From: an uncultured bacterium | GTDB taxonomy: Bacteria; Cyanobacteriota; Vampirovibrionia; Gastranaerophilales; Gastranaerophilaceae | Direction: 5' to 3' | Assembly (NCBI GenBank): GCA_949299435.1 | Contig: CASGAK010000165.1 | Location: 1 to 24,136, forward strand | DNA length: 24,136 nt | Shown here: in pieces, positions 6,892 through 14,838 of the stretch | How positions within the stretch are numbered: position 1 is the stretch's first letter | How the letters are laid out: the number at the start of each line of letters is the position of its first letter | Made by a program: the position numbers and the translations under genes | The notes under the pieces: generated by a model | What the model saw: only the letters and a program-made list of their open reading frames with translations | What the model was told of the DNA's origin: nothing | Database searches by the model: none

Positions 6892-6925
6892 AAAAGAGTT
6901 GCCTTTTTTAAAAGGCGGCTCTTTT
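6892..6925 (-). terminator. hairpin terminator after the M48-like gene
   Basis: AAAAGAGTTGCCTTTT (6892-6907) and AAAAGGCGGCTCTTTT (6910-6925) form a 16-position stem with a 2-base loop, 63 bases past the stop of the M48-like gene. In plus-strand RNA the two central positions are U-G wobbles; in minus-strand RNA they are C-A mismatches. The T-tract in the minus direction is short (CUCUUUUGUUAUU). Termination for the minus gene is likely but not certain. Confidence 0.5.
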
Positions 6926-6988
6926 CGCTGTAAAAATTAAATTGTCTGAGAAAATTTCGCGATAATGTATGCCAGCGAGTTACAGAAT

Positions 6989-7822
6989 TTACTTTTCAGA
7001 TGAATTAGCAAATTCTTCTAAAAGAGTATACGTAGCGTCCCAGCCGTTAAGTCCGCCTGTTGCTTTGTATTTTGCAATTTGTTTTGTACGTTCTTCTTTT
7101 TTCTTAGCTTGTTCTTTGTTGAATTTTTCAAGTTGTTTTTCACTTGAATTTCTTTTTTTAACAATCGGATCGGCATAAGTTAAAAAGAATCTGTATTCAT
7201 TACAAGCATAACCCGCTTTTACTTTTGACGGATAATTGTAAGTTAAATAATCATAAATATTCATAGCTCTTTTTGAATTAGCGGGGTCTCCTTTTATTGA
7301 TTCCCAGATACTGCCAGGTCTTTTAGTAACAAGTACAACCATTGCAAGCGGGTTGTATCCTGCGTTAATCATAAGATCTACGCCTGTAATATCGGCTTCC
7401 ATGCTGTCTTTTGTTGAAATTTTATTTTCGGTGAATTCGCTGTTAGCTGCTGTATTAATAATATTATCTTCACTTAATGTACTAGCAAGTGCAGCTTTTG
7501 CAATATTTCTGAATTTTTCTTTTGAAACTTGCCCGTTCATAATACGTCCAATTTCATTTGAAATTACAGCTGCAACTTCATTGTCATTTCCTGCATAAAT
7601 TAAGTCCTGCTTGCTTACTTCAATAACCTTCGTTGCTGTAGCATTGGCATTGTTTGAATCTGTCTCGACTACTTTGAAAGTAATAGTTGATGGCAGACCA
7701 TTTTTCGTTACTATTTGTTTTCCAACAACGGGGACTCTCGCTGTTGTATCGTATTCAGCAGCTGCTGCTGGCAGTATAAAAATTAATGCTGAAAATACTG
7801 CTAATAAAATCTTTCCTTTCAT
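6989..7822 (-). CDS. exported M48-peptidase-like protein with a lost zinc site
   Basis: A 277-residue protein with a Sec signal peptide (1-21, hydrophobic core then AAA-AE). The centre aligns by eye with the M48 metallopeptidase pattern: NDNEVAAVISNEIGRIMNG (79-97) sits where active enzymes have an 'E-L-A-A-V-L-A-H-E-I-G-H' helix, and SMEADITGVDLMINAGYNPLAM (140-161) matches the 'EADrlGvelm..AGYdP.a' segment with the third ligand glutamate E142. The HExxH histidines are replaced (N89, R93), and the later THP-R motif reads GDPANSKR. It should not bind catalytic zinc in the usual way. A chaperone or scaffold role in the periplasm is inferred. The C-terminus is a charged, lysine-rich helix. An AGGAGG site precedes the ATG. 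Confidence 0.75.
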   Translation of the reverse strand: MKGKILLAVFSALIFILPAAAAEYDTTARVPVVGKQIVTKNGLPSTITFKVVETDSNNANATATKVIEVSKQDLIYAGNDNEVAAVISNEIGRIMNGQVSKEKFRNIAKAALASTLSEDNIINTAANSEFTENKISTKDSMEADITGVDLMINAGYNPLAMVVLVTKRPGSIWESIKGDPANSKRAMNIYDYLTYNYPSKVKAGYACNEYRFFLTYADPIVKKRNSSEKQLEKFNKEQAKKKEERTKQIAKYKATGGLNGWDATYTLLEEFANSSEK

Positions 7823-7870
7823 ATTCCCTCCTTAATTTTTTAAAATACACTTTTTGTACCTATTATTTAA

Positions 7871-7899
7871 TTGAATTCTATCACAAAATATTGTATAAT
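7871..7899 (+). promoter_or_regulatory. promoter of the signalling operon
   Basis: TTGAAT (7871-7876), a 17-base spacer and a perfect TATAAT (7894-7899) lie about 30 bases before the ATG at 7930. This appears to drive all five genes from 7930 to 13054, since the gaps between them are 29 bases or less. Confidence 0.65.
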
Positions 7900-7929
7900 T
7901 AAATTATTATAGTTTTTGTAGGTGTGGTT

Positions 7930-9654
7930 ATGAAAAAGTTGGAATATAAGAAAAATGAGAAAAATGGAGTTGAATTAATAAAAAATGCGATACAAGCATT
8001 GCACCAAGAAAATTTAATTCGAGCAAAAGAAGATTTTACTGAGGCTCTTAGTTATTTTAAGGATAAGAAGTCTGTGCCATATATGTCAGTTTGTTTGAGT
8101 TTTCTTGGCTTGACTGATTATATAATAGATAAAAATAATTATCGTAATGCCTTGGCTTTAGTTCATGACGGGACCTATATGGCAGATTATTCCAATTCAT
8201 TGAGTGCCAAGTTGGTTAATGAATTTGTATCAGGCAGCATATACTATGCTGAAAAAAATGATAAAGTTGCACTTTTACATTATGAAAATGCTAAAAAGTA
8301 TGCTGCTGAAACTGATGAATTTGAATTGATGCCTTATGTTGATATGCGAATAAAAGATATAAAAAAATGTGATGACTATTCAGTTCCGACGCAGAATGAC
8401 CCGTTGGTGTCATTGGTAAAAATAGGTCGTTCAATTACGGCATTGACCGATATAAATGTTTTGCTGAAAGTAATAGCCGAAGAAACACGAAATGCAATGC
8501 AGGCAGATAGATGTACTGTATTTATCTATGATAAAGAAAAAAATGAATTATGGTCAAAAGTAGCACTTGGTATGGACAGTCAGGAAATACGTTTTCCAGC
8601 GGATAAAGGTCTTGCAGGATATGTTGTCAAAACAGGTGAAACTTTAAATATTGCTGATGCTTACAATGATAAAAGATTTAATAAAGATGTAGATTCCAAA
8701 ACCGGTTACCATACAAAAACTATTTTATGCATGCCAATTAAAAATAACAATCAGGAAATTATCGGTGCTTTTCAAGTATTGAATAAAATTAACGGCACCT
8801 TTACCAAAAATGATGAAGATTTATTGGTTGCAATCGGAGGCAGTGCAAGTATAGCTTTGGAAAATGCTCAGCTGTTCGATCAGCAAAAACAACTTTATAG
8901 AGAACAAAAAGAATTATTCGAAAGTTTTATAAACACCCTTGCATCATCAATAGATGCTCGCGATAAAATAACAGCCGGTCATTCTAACAGAGTAAAATTA
9001 TATGCAATGCTTTTGGTTGACCAATTAAAACTTGATGAGAAAACAAAAGAGTTAATAGAAAAAGCCGCAATTCTTCATGATATAGGTAAAATAGGTATTC
9101 GTGACAGTGTACTTCAAAAAGAAGGTAAATTGACTCCTGAGGAATACAGCCATATCCAAGAACATGTAAAAATTACTCACAATATTTTAGGCAATATCAG
9201 TATGTCAAGTGATTTTAGAATAATTACCGAAATTGCTTGCTCACATCACGAAAAATATGACGGAAGCGGATATTACAGACATCTAAAGGGTGAAAATATC
9301 CCTTACGGCGGTCGTATTTTGGCTGTGGCAGATGTGTTTGATGCGATAACCTCCCGTCGTCACTACCGTGACAAAATGCCTATTAGAAATGCTATTGATA
9401 TTTTAATTAAAGATTCAGGCACTCATTTTGATAAAAATTTAGTAGATGCATTTTTGAAAATTTCTGTCGATAAAATTGTTAAAGTTTTCTTAACAGAAAA
9501 TCATAACAGCTTTAAGCCTGAGGATAGAAAAATATTAAGTAAATATTGCCTTTCAGATATTTATAATTTTACCGTTAATGAAAATGTAAATTCTGAGCAA
9601 AAAGGTATTGTAGATTTGTTCAATTACTATTATTCTAATAATATAGAGAGGTAG
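7930..9654 (+). CDS. TPR-like/GAF/HD-GYP signalling protein, probable c-di-GMP phosphodiesterase
   Basis: A cytoplasmic three-part protein. Residues 1 to about 140 are helical and TPR-like, about 165-310 form a GAF sensor domain (VLLKVIAEETRNAMQADRCTVFIYD ... ALENAQLFDQ), and about 330-510 form an HD-GYP phosphohydrolase. The HD site is present as HDIGK, and the second cluster is HHEKYDGSGYY, so the third residue of the GYP triplet is Tyr instead of Pro. HD-GYP enzymes hydrolyse cyclic di-GMP (some cGAMP); metal ligands H, D and the HH pair look intact. No membrane segment or response-regulator receiver is fused. Start: AGGTG at 7920-7924 overlaps the GTG at 7924, so the ATG at 7930, six bases on, is preferred. 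First gene of the operon. Confidence 0.88.
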   Translation: MKKLEYKKNEKNGVELIKNAIQALHQENLIRAKEDFTEALSYFKDKKSVPYMSVCLSFLGLTDYIIDKNNYRNALALVHDGTYMADYSNSLSAKLVNEFVSGSIYYAEKNDKVALLHYENAKKYAAETDEFELMPYVDMRIKDIKKCDDYSVPTQNDPLVSLVKIGRSITALTDINVLLKVIAEETRNAMQADRCTVFIYDKEKNELWSKVALGMDSQEIRFPADKGLAGYVVKTGETLNIADAYNDKRFNKDVDSKTGYHTKTILCMPIKNNNQEIIGAFQVLNKINGTFTKNDEDLLVAIGGSASIALENAQLFDQQKQLYREQKELFESFINTLASSIDARDKITAGHSNRVKLYAMLLVDQLKLDEKTKELIEKAAILHDIGKIGIRDSVLQKEGKLTPEEYSHIQEHVKITHNILGNISMSSDFRIITEIACSHHEKYDGSGYYRHLKGENIPYGGRILAVADVFDAITSRRHYRDKMPIRNAIDILIKDSGTHFDKNLVDAFLKISVDKIVKVFLTENHNSFKPEDRKILSKYCLSDIYNFTVNENVNSEQKGIVDLFNYYYSNNIER

Positions 9655-9665
9655 AGGAATAGAGT

Positions 9666-11207
9666 TTGCAAAAAAATAAATTCAAATTTTTATTGTTGAT
9701 TATGAGTGTGTGTATAGCAAGCGGTGCGTGGGCACAAAATCCTTATGCTCAAATCCAGCCTGCAAATCCTTTATCAAATTCCACATCGGAAGATTTTTTG
9801 TTTCTTGAGCCTAAAAAAGCTACTTTGACAAAAAATGATATTTATAATCAATATGCAATAGGCCTTAATCGTTTTATGCAAAGTAATGTAAAATCGGCTT
9901 ATGCTGATTTTACAGTATTGATTGAGAGTATTCAACCAAATGATTACGCTTATTTGCAATTTGCGACCAAAATGGCGGATATAGGATTTTTTAATCTTGC
10001 TGATACGGCATTAAATAAAGTAAAAGATAAAGATATATCTCTTTTGCTAAATGAGGAGATTAAACGTTTTTATTTCCCATCAGCTAAACTTTCTCGAAAT
10101 GATGAAGTATATTTAGGTGAGGTATTTTCAAATATAATCTATAATGATCAGAGTCGTGAGGCGACATCTGAGCTTATAAAAAACACTGTTCTAATGTCAG
10201 GCTCTGATTATGCAAATTATCTTGCAGCTTTAGGCTCACTAAAGTCAGCTAATCAAGAAGCAGCTATAAAATATATAGACATTGCCCTGGAAAAAAATCC
10301 TCAAAATATAAACTATAGCAAGCTCAAAGCCGAAATTCTTTCTCAAGGTAAAAACCCAAAAAATGCTATAAAAATAGTTAAAGTTATAAAGGAACAACCT
10401 TTAATTACCGAGGAGTATTCTAATAAAATAAATTCTTTGGAGCAGTATATTTTGTATAAAACGCAAAAAAATGATTCTCAAAAGAAATACCATCTCGGAT
10501 ATTATTATTATTATGAAAATGAATTAAATAAAGCATTGCGTACACTACAAGGGGCAGTTACGAATAAGAAAAAAAATAATAGAGATGTCTATGCTTTACT
10601 ATCAAGAGTTTACTTTGATATGAAAGAGTTTGAAAAAGCCGAAGATATGGCTTTGAAAGCTCATAAAATTGATAAAAATAATGTAATGGCACTTTTAGTG
10701 CTTGGAGATATTTCTTATAGAAAAAAAGATTTTAAAACGGCATTGAAATATTACGAAGATGCAGAATGTCATGAAAAAATATCCCAACTGCCCGCTATAA
10801 AAGTCGCTCAGACTTGTATTATGCTAGATAAGGAAAAAAGAGCAAAAGATATTGTCTCTAAAATTTTGAAAAACCATTCAGATTGTGCAGAAGCCTATTA
10901 TTACATGGCACTTTTTGAAAAAGACAGAGAAATTCCATATCTCAAAAAATCAATCTCTATAAATTTAAATTATAAAGATGCTTGGATAGATATGGCAAGA
11001 GTTGAAATAGAAAAGAAAAATTTCAATCAAGCAAAAAAATATTTGGCAATTGCAGGGTCTATTGACGAAAATGATTTTAGATATTATTATTATCAAGGAT
11101 TGATTGCAAAAGCTAAAGGGTTGGACGGAGATGCGAATGCAAATTTTCAGAAAAGTCTGAAATTAAACCCTGATTATAGCCCGGCAAAAGAGGAATTGAA
11201 TATATGA
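9666..11207 (+). CDS. exported TPR-repeat protein
   Basis: A 513-residue protein that begins with TTG, supported by AGAGG (9653-9657) eight bases before it and by the signal peptide that follows (KNKFKFLLLIMSVCIASG then AWA-Q). The rest is a long array of tetratricopeptide helices. The clearest units lie from about 285 to 510, for example NRDVYALLSRVYFDMKEFEKAEDMALKAHKIDKNN, and the last unit ends LNPDYSPAKEEL. It is probably a periplasmic or envelope-anchored protein-interaction scaffold. The gene starts 11 bases after the HD-GYP gene and overlaps the next by four bases (ATGA), so translation is likely coupled. A scaffold linked to the regulators is inferred from the operon only. Confidence 0.85.
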   Translation: MQKNKFKFLLLIMSVCIASGAWAQNPYAQIQPANPLSNSTSEDFLFLEPKKATLTKNDIYNQYAIGLNRFMQSNVKSAYADFTVLIESIQPNDYAYLQFATKMADIGFFNLADTALNKVKDKDISLLLNEEIKRFYFPSAKLSRNDEVYLGEVFSNIIYNDQSREATSELIKNTVLMSGSDYANYLAALGSLKSANQEAAIKYIDIALEKNPQNINYSKLKAEILSQGKNPKNAIKIVKVIKEQPLITEEYSNKINSLEQYILYKTQKNDSQKKYHLGYYYYYENELNKALRTLQGAVTNKKKNNRDVYALLSRVYFDMKEFEKAEDMALKAHKIDKNNVMALLVLGDISYRKKDFKTALKYYEDAECHEKISQLPAIKVAQTCIMLDKEKRAKDIVSKILKNHSDCAEAYYYMALFEKDREIPYLKKSISINLNYKDAWIDMARVEIEKKNFNQAKKYLAIAGSIDENDFRYYYYQGLIAKAKGLDGDANANFQKSLKLNPDYSPAKEELNI

Positions 11208-11851
11208 AAATAAATATCCTTATAGTTGAAGATCATGAATTAACACGTTTTGGATTAAAAACGACTTTTGAAGGTGTGGATTATGTTGAGAATATTTTTG
11301 AAGCAGAATCTGCAGAAAAAGCATTAGAAATATTTCAGGAAAATCCTATCGACGTTGTTATTATGGACTTAGGACTTCCAAATATGAACGGTATAGAGGC
11401 TACAAAACAAATTAGATCTTCTAATAAAGATGTAAAAGTAATTATACTCACCTCTCACAATGATGAAAAAGAGGTAATGAATAGTCTTAAAGCCGGTGCA
11501 AATGCTTATTGTTCAAAAGAAATCAACCCCAAAAGGCTTGTTGCCGTTGTACAGTCAGTTGCAGATGGTGCTGCTTGGTTTGATCCCAGCATTGCCCATA
11601 TTGTGTTGAAAGCTACAACTTCTTCCAGTAAATTTGATACTGACGCAAGCGGTAAAGATTATGAATTGACATCTCGTGAAAAACAGATTTTAAAACTTAT
11701 GACAGAGGGGTATTCCAACATGGAAATAGCTCAGCTTCTAGTTATAAGTATTAATACTACTAAAGCACATGTAGCGAGTATTTTGCAAAAATTAGAAGTA
11801 GATGACAGATTGCAAGCTGCATTGAAAGCATTGAAAAATAATATTGTGTAA
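11204..11851 (+). CDS. NarL/LuxR-family response regulator (first of two)
   Basis: A 215-residue transcription factor. The receiver domain (1-120) has the acidic pair E9/D10, phospho-acceptor D55 in MDLGLPNMNG, T83 and K105 (CSKE). A LuxR-type helix-turn-helix follows at about 152-212 (LTSREKQILKLMTEGYSNMEIAQLLVI ... TTKAHVASILQKL). All phosphorylation residues are intact, so it should be switched by a histidine kinase, but none is encoded nearby. Its ATGA start overlaps the TGA of the TPR gene. It probably binds DNA as a dimer; targets are unknown. Confidence 0.92.
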   Translation: MKINILIVEDHELTRFGLKTTFEGVDYVENIFEAESAEKALEIFQENPIDVVIMDLGLPNMNGIEATKQIRSSNKDVKVIILTSHNDEKEVMNSLKAGANAYCSKEINPKRLVAVVQSVADGAAWFDPSIAHIVLKATTSSSKFDTDASGKDYELTSREKQILKLMTEGYSNMEIAQLLVISINTTKAHVASILQKLEVDDRLQAALKALKNNIV

Positions 11852-11861
11852 AGGAATTAAG

Positions 11862-12494
11862 ATGTCCGCATTAGCAAATATATTGTTAGTCGATGACAAC
11901 CCTAAATATTTAAAAGATGCCCTGCCATATTACGGGTATAATGTGCGTGTAGCAATTGACGGTATCCAAGCTCTTGAGGTTTTAACAACGGAAAAAAATA
12001 AGTTTGATTTGGTATTGTTGGATATTATGATGCCGAATTTGGACGGGTGGGAAACATTAAAAGCTATAAGAAAACTTGAAAAAACAAAGTATCTCCCTGT
12101 AATTATGATTACAGCAGTATCTGAGGAACAAAAAGTAATCGCAGGTTTGAAAAATGGAGCAGATGATTATATAACGAAGCCTTTTGTGCTTCCAAATTTG
12201 CTGGCGAGAATGGAGGCTGTGCTTAGACGCAGTGAATGGGCGAAACAAGCTCAAAATTCCTTGAATCAATTGCCTTTCAAGTCAGATGCCCCGGTAAAAA
12301 TGCTTACAAACAGAGAATTAGATGTATTGACATTGGCTGCAAAAGGTGCAAATAATAAAGATATAGCCGAAAAATTGGTACTTAGAGAGGTAACTGTCAA
12401 GAGTCACCTCAATAGTATCTTTAAGAAACTAGGTGTAACCAGTCGAACACAGGCGGTTTTACTGGCTATGCAGATGGATTTGATTAAAAATTAA
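11862..12494 (+). CDS. REC-LuxR response regulator (second of two)
   Basis: A 210-residue transcription factor with receiver acidic pair D11/D12, phospho-acceptor D54 in LLDIMMPNLDGWE, T84 and K106 (TKPF), then a LuxR helix-turn-helix at about 145-205 (LTNRELDVLTLAAKGANNKDIAEKLVLREVTVKSHLNSIFKKL). The receiver is closer to OmpR/NtrC-style receivers (DDYITKPF) than to its neighbour's, so the pair is not a recent tandem duplication. REC-LuxR proteins of this style are common in cyanobacteria. A longer reading frame begins at a TTG at 11844 inside the previous gene, but AAGGA at 11851-11855, about 7 bases before ATG 11862, decides the start. No partner kinase is in the window. Confidence 0.92.
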   Translation: MSALANILLVDDNPKYLKDALPYYGYNVRVAIDGIQALEVLTTEKNKFDLVLLDIMMPNLDGWETLKAIRKLEKTKYLPVIMITAVSEEQKVIAGLKNGADDYITKPFVLPNLLARMEAVLRRSEWAKQAQNSLNQLPFKSDAPVKMLTNRELDVLTLAAKGANNKDIAEKLVLREVTVKSHLNSIFKKLGVTSRTQAVLLAMQMDLIKN

Positions 12495-12523
12495 TATTTA
12501 AAATATACATAAAGGAGAATAAA

Positions 12524-13054
12524 ATGATTGATTATACAAAGGAAGAATTAGTCGAATTATTGCAAAAATATCCCGAAAAATTCAATGAATGGAAACAGGA
12601 GCAAGAGGAGGTAGACCTCAGTGAAGTGGACTTTTCCGGCATAAATTTGGCAGAAATAGATTTTAGTGATGTTGATTTAAATTCAAGTTCATTTGCAGAT
12701 TGTGCTCTTTCGTTTGTAAAGTTTAATAATGCTGATTTGACCTCTGTAGATTTTACGAGAGCAAGAGTCTTAGAATGCGATTTTACAGATGCATTATTGA
12801 ATGGTGCTGATTGCAGCTATGCTGAAATGACATATTGTAATTTTACTGATGCCGATATGGCAGGTTGTATATTTTCAGAAAGTGATTTGAGTAATTCAGA
12901 CTTGACAGCTTCGGTTAATTTGAATGCTTGTCGATTTGATGAAGATACAGTTTGGCCTGATAATGAATTGATGCCTGAAGATTTTGATGCAAAATATAGT
13001 GATGACCTATCTTCTTTAAAAGATGATGAGGAATCAACTATTAGTGACTATTAG
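12524..13054 (+). CDS. pentapeptide-repeat protein
   Basis: A 176-residue acidic cytoplasmic protein. After an N-terminal helical piece (EELVELLQKYPEKFNEWKQEQ), residues about 31-140 form pentapeptide repeats of the A(D/N)Lxx type (VDLSEVDFSGINLAEIDFSD and so on), expected to fold as a four-sided right-handed beta helix. The last 35 residues are very acidic (MPEDFDAKYSDDLSSLKDDEES). The N-terminal piece resembles the short helical leader found before pentapeptide repeats in many cyanobacterial proteins. Function is unknown; protein binding is the usual guess. The start has a strong AAAGGAGA site, it lies 29 bases after the second regulator, and a perfect terminator ends the operon behind it. 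Confidence 0.88.
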   Translation: MIDYTKEELVELLQKYPEKFNEWKQEQEEVDLSEVDFSGINLAEIDFSDVDLNSSSFADCALSFVKFNNADLTSVDFTRARVLECDFTDALLNGADCSYAEMTYCNFTDADMAGCIFSESDLSNSDLTASVNLNACRFDEDTVWPDNELMPEDFDAKYSDDLSSLKDDEESTISDY

Positions 13055-13075
13055 TATTTATAAAAAAAATAAATA

Positions 13076-13107
13076 AAAGGCACCCTTGATATGTCAAGGG
13101 TGCCTTT
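13076..13107. terminator. bidirectional terminator ending the signalling operon and aroF
   Basis: AAAGGCACCCTTGA (13076-13089) pairs perfectly with TCAAGGGTGCCTTT (13094-13107) around a 4-base loop TATG. The minus side carries a long T-rich tail, and the plus side ends in the stem's TTT then ATAATT. It sits between two convergent genes, 21 and 16 bases from their stops. Confidence 0.85.
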
Positions 13108-13123
13108 ATAATTATCAAAGTGT

Positions 13124-14173
13124 TTATTCAACATTAGCACTAAGGCAATTTTTTTCATAGTGTAATCTGTTGTTAAATTGATTAAGTCTTTTCATAACCT
13201 CTTTAAACATCGGTATAGGAAGACTTTGCTTTCCATCGGAAAGAGCATTTTCAGGATCATGGTGCACTTCAATCATAATTCCGTCAGCACCTACGACTAA
13301 TCCTGCTTTTGCAAGCGGTTCAATAAGGTATCTTTGACCGGTACCATGACTTGGATCGACAATTATCGGAAGGTGTGAGTATTTCTTTATAACAGGTATT
13401 GAAGCTATGTCCATAACGTTTCTTGTAAAGGCACTGTCGAAACTTCTTATACCTCTTTCACAAAGTATTACGTTATGATTTCCTTGATACATGATATGTT
13501 CTGCAGCTAGTAAAAATTCTCTGATTGTACTTGCAAGACCTCGTTTTAAAATAACGGGTTTATTGCACTTGCCGACAGCTTGTAATAATTTAAAGTTTTG
13601 TACATTTCTTGCTCCGATTTGCAATACATCAATGTATTCACACATCATATCAAGGTCTGAAGCGTCCATGATTTCAGATACGGTAAGAAGTCCTGTCGCT
13701 TCACTAGCTTGTTTTAAGAATTTAAGAGCTTTTTCTCCATGTCCTTGAAAGTCATAAGGTGAAGTACGAGGCTTAAAAGCTCCGCCTCTCAAAAATTGAC
13801 AGCCCATTTCTTTAGCAGCTGTTGCAACTTCCAAAAGTCCGTCATAGTCATCTTCTACAGAACATGGCCCTACCATTGCAACAGGTTTATTAGCACCGCC
13901 TATTTTAACCCCGTTTGAAAATTCAATAACAGTATCATCTTCATGGCTATCACGGGAAGCCAGTCTGAAAGGTTCTCTTATTACTTTAACTTCTTTTACT
14001 CCTTCGAAGGCGGAAATTCTTCCTGGAGTAATGGTTGTTTTATCTCCAAGTGCATCAATTACTGTATGTACCTCTCCTTGGTTACATCTTACCTGAAAAC
14101 CGTTTTCTTTCAGTAAATCAAGAATTTTGTCAACGTTTGCTTTTGTGGCATTGCGTTCCATAATGATAATCAT
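13124..14173 (-). CDS. aroF: 3-deoxy-7-phosphoheptulonate synthase, type I-beta
   Basis: Condenses phosphoenolpyruvate and erythrose 4-phosphate into DAHP, the first step of the shikimate pathway. The 349 residues have an N-terminal ferredoxin-like regulatory domain (1 to about 68, MIIIMERNATKANVDKILD), as in the Thermotoga-type enzyme controlled by Tyr or Phe. The catalytic barrel follows, with GPCSVE (metal ligand C104), KPRTSPYDFQG (134-144), DPSHGTG (H276), MIEVHHDP (E302) and SDGKQS (D313). A GAGGAGA site precedes the ATG and a TTGATT/TACACT promoter lies upstream. With pheA elsewhere in the window, this gives the first step of the shared aromatic pathway and the Phe-branch dehydratase. 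Confidence 0.95.
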   Translation of the reverse strand: MIIIMERNATKANVDKILDLLKENGFQVRCNQGEVHTVIDALGDKTTITPGRISAFEGVKEVKVIREPFRLASRDSHEDDTVIEFSNGVKIGGANKPVAMVGPCSVEDDYDGLLEVATAAKEMGCQFLRGGAFKPRTSPYDFQGHGEKALKFLKQASEATGLLTVSEIMDASDLDMMCEYIDVLQIGARNVQNFKLLQAVGKCNKPVILKRGLASTIREFLLAAEHIMYQGNHNVILCERGIRSFDSAFTRNVMDIASIPVIKKYSHLPIIVDPSHGTGQRYLIEPLAKAGLVVGADGIMIEVHHDPENALSDGKQSLPIPMFKEVMKRLNQFNNRLHYEKNCLSANVE

Positions 14174-14211
14174 ATTTATTCTCCTCGGGGTTTGTAAAAT
14201 CCAGCGTTACC

Positions 14212-14240
14212 AGTGTAGCACAAAGTTTTTTGCTAATCAA
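14212..14240 (-). promoter_or_regulatory. promoter of aroF
   Basis: On the minus strand TTGATT (14235-14240), a 17-base spacer and TACACT (14212-14217). The -35 overlaps the end of the upstream TPR gene (stop at 14237-14239), and the leader is about 30-35 bases. Confidence 0.55.
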
Positions 14241-14836
14241 TTTTTCATTAATTTTCTTTTCAAAGCAATCGCAGGATAATAATGGGGTAAAAATTCTAAG
14301 CAAGTGTTTACTGACTTTATAGCTTTATCTTCATGCCCTTCTGCTAGGTGTAAATTTGCTAAAAGTACATGTAATTCAGGGTCTGTATACAGATAATTCT
14401 TAGCTTGTTCCAGAAAAAATTTTCCATATGAATAAAGTTCATTATTCCAAAATACTCTGCCTAAATATTTATAGGTTTCTGGGTTTACTGAGGAGAATAT
14501 ATCTGCATATTTAATTAATTCTTCAACGTACTCACCTTTTTGATAATTTATTAATAAGTTCAAATCTATTTCCAAAAAGTTTCTTATTTCAAAATACGTA
14601 GGGTATGGAGTTGGTTTTTCGAGCAGAATGCCCGTCAATTTTTTGCCCCATTTAGCTCTAGGGTCAGTGTTTTCTATTTGTTTAAATAAAATTTCGGATT
14701 CTGTGAGTAAATTTTTTATTAATTTACAGTATGCAAGTTCCAAAATGCAGTTATTCTTTTCAAAAAAACTTTGACATTCGTCGTCGAGGGCGAATGTCAA
14801 TAGTTTATTTTTAGCTTTATTATAATTGTATAACAT
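14237..14836 (-). CDS. TPR-like helical-repeat protein
   Basis: A 199-residue cytoplasmic protein with no signal peptide, built of helical hairpins. The clearest TPR-like units are at about 118-150 (PETYKYLGRVFWNNELYSYGKFFLEQAKNY) and 151-185 (PELHVLLANLHLAEGHEDKAIKSVNTCLEFLP). The first half is leucine- and asparagine-rich and degenerate. It starts two bases after the stop of the exported TPR gene, with its Shine-Dalgarno inside that gene, so the two are translated together. The pair may work as an inside/outside set, but I cannot assign a function. Confidence 0.7.
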   Translation of the reverse strand: MLYNYNKAKNKLLTFALDDECQSFFEKNNCILELAYCKLIKNLLTESEILFKQIENTDPRAKWGKKLTGILLEKPTPYPTYFEIRNFLEIDLNLLINYQKGEYVEELIKYADIFSSVNPETYKYLGRVFWNNELYSYGKFFLEQAKNYLYTDPELHVLLANLHLAEGHEDKAIKSVNTCLEFLPHYYPAIALKRKLMKN

Positions 14837-14838
14837 AG

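Noticed and set aside
11204..12494. Recent tandem duplication of response regulators
   Set aside because: The receivers differ in key surroundings (CSKE versus TKPF) and the linkers are unrelated, so the two regulators are distant members of the fold.
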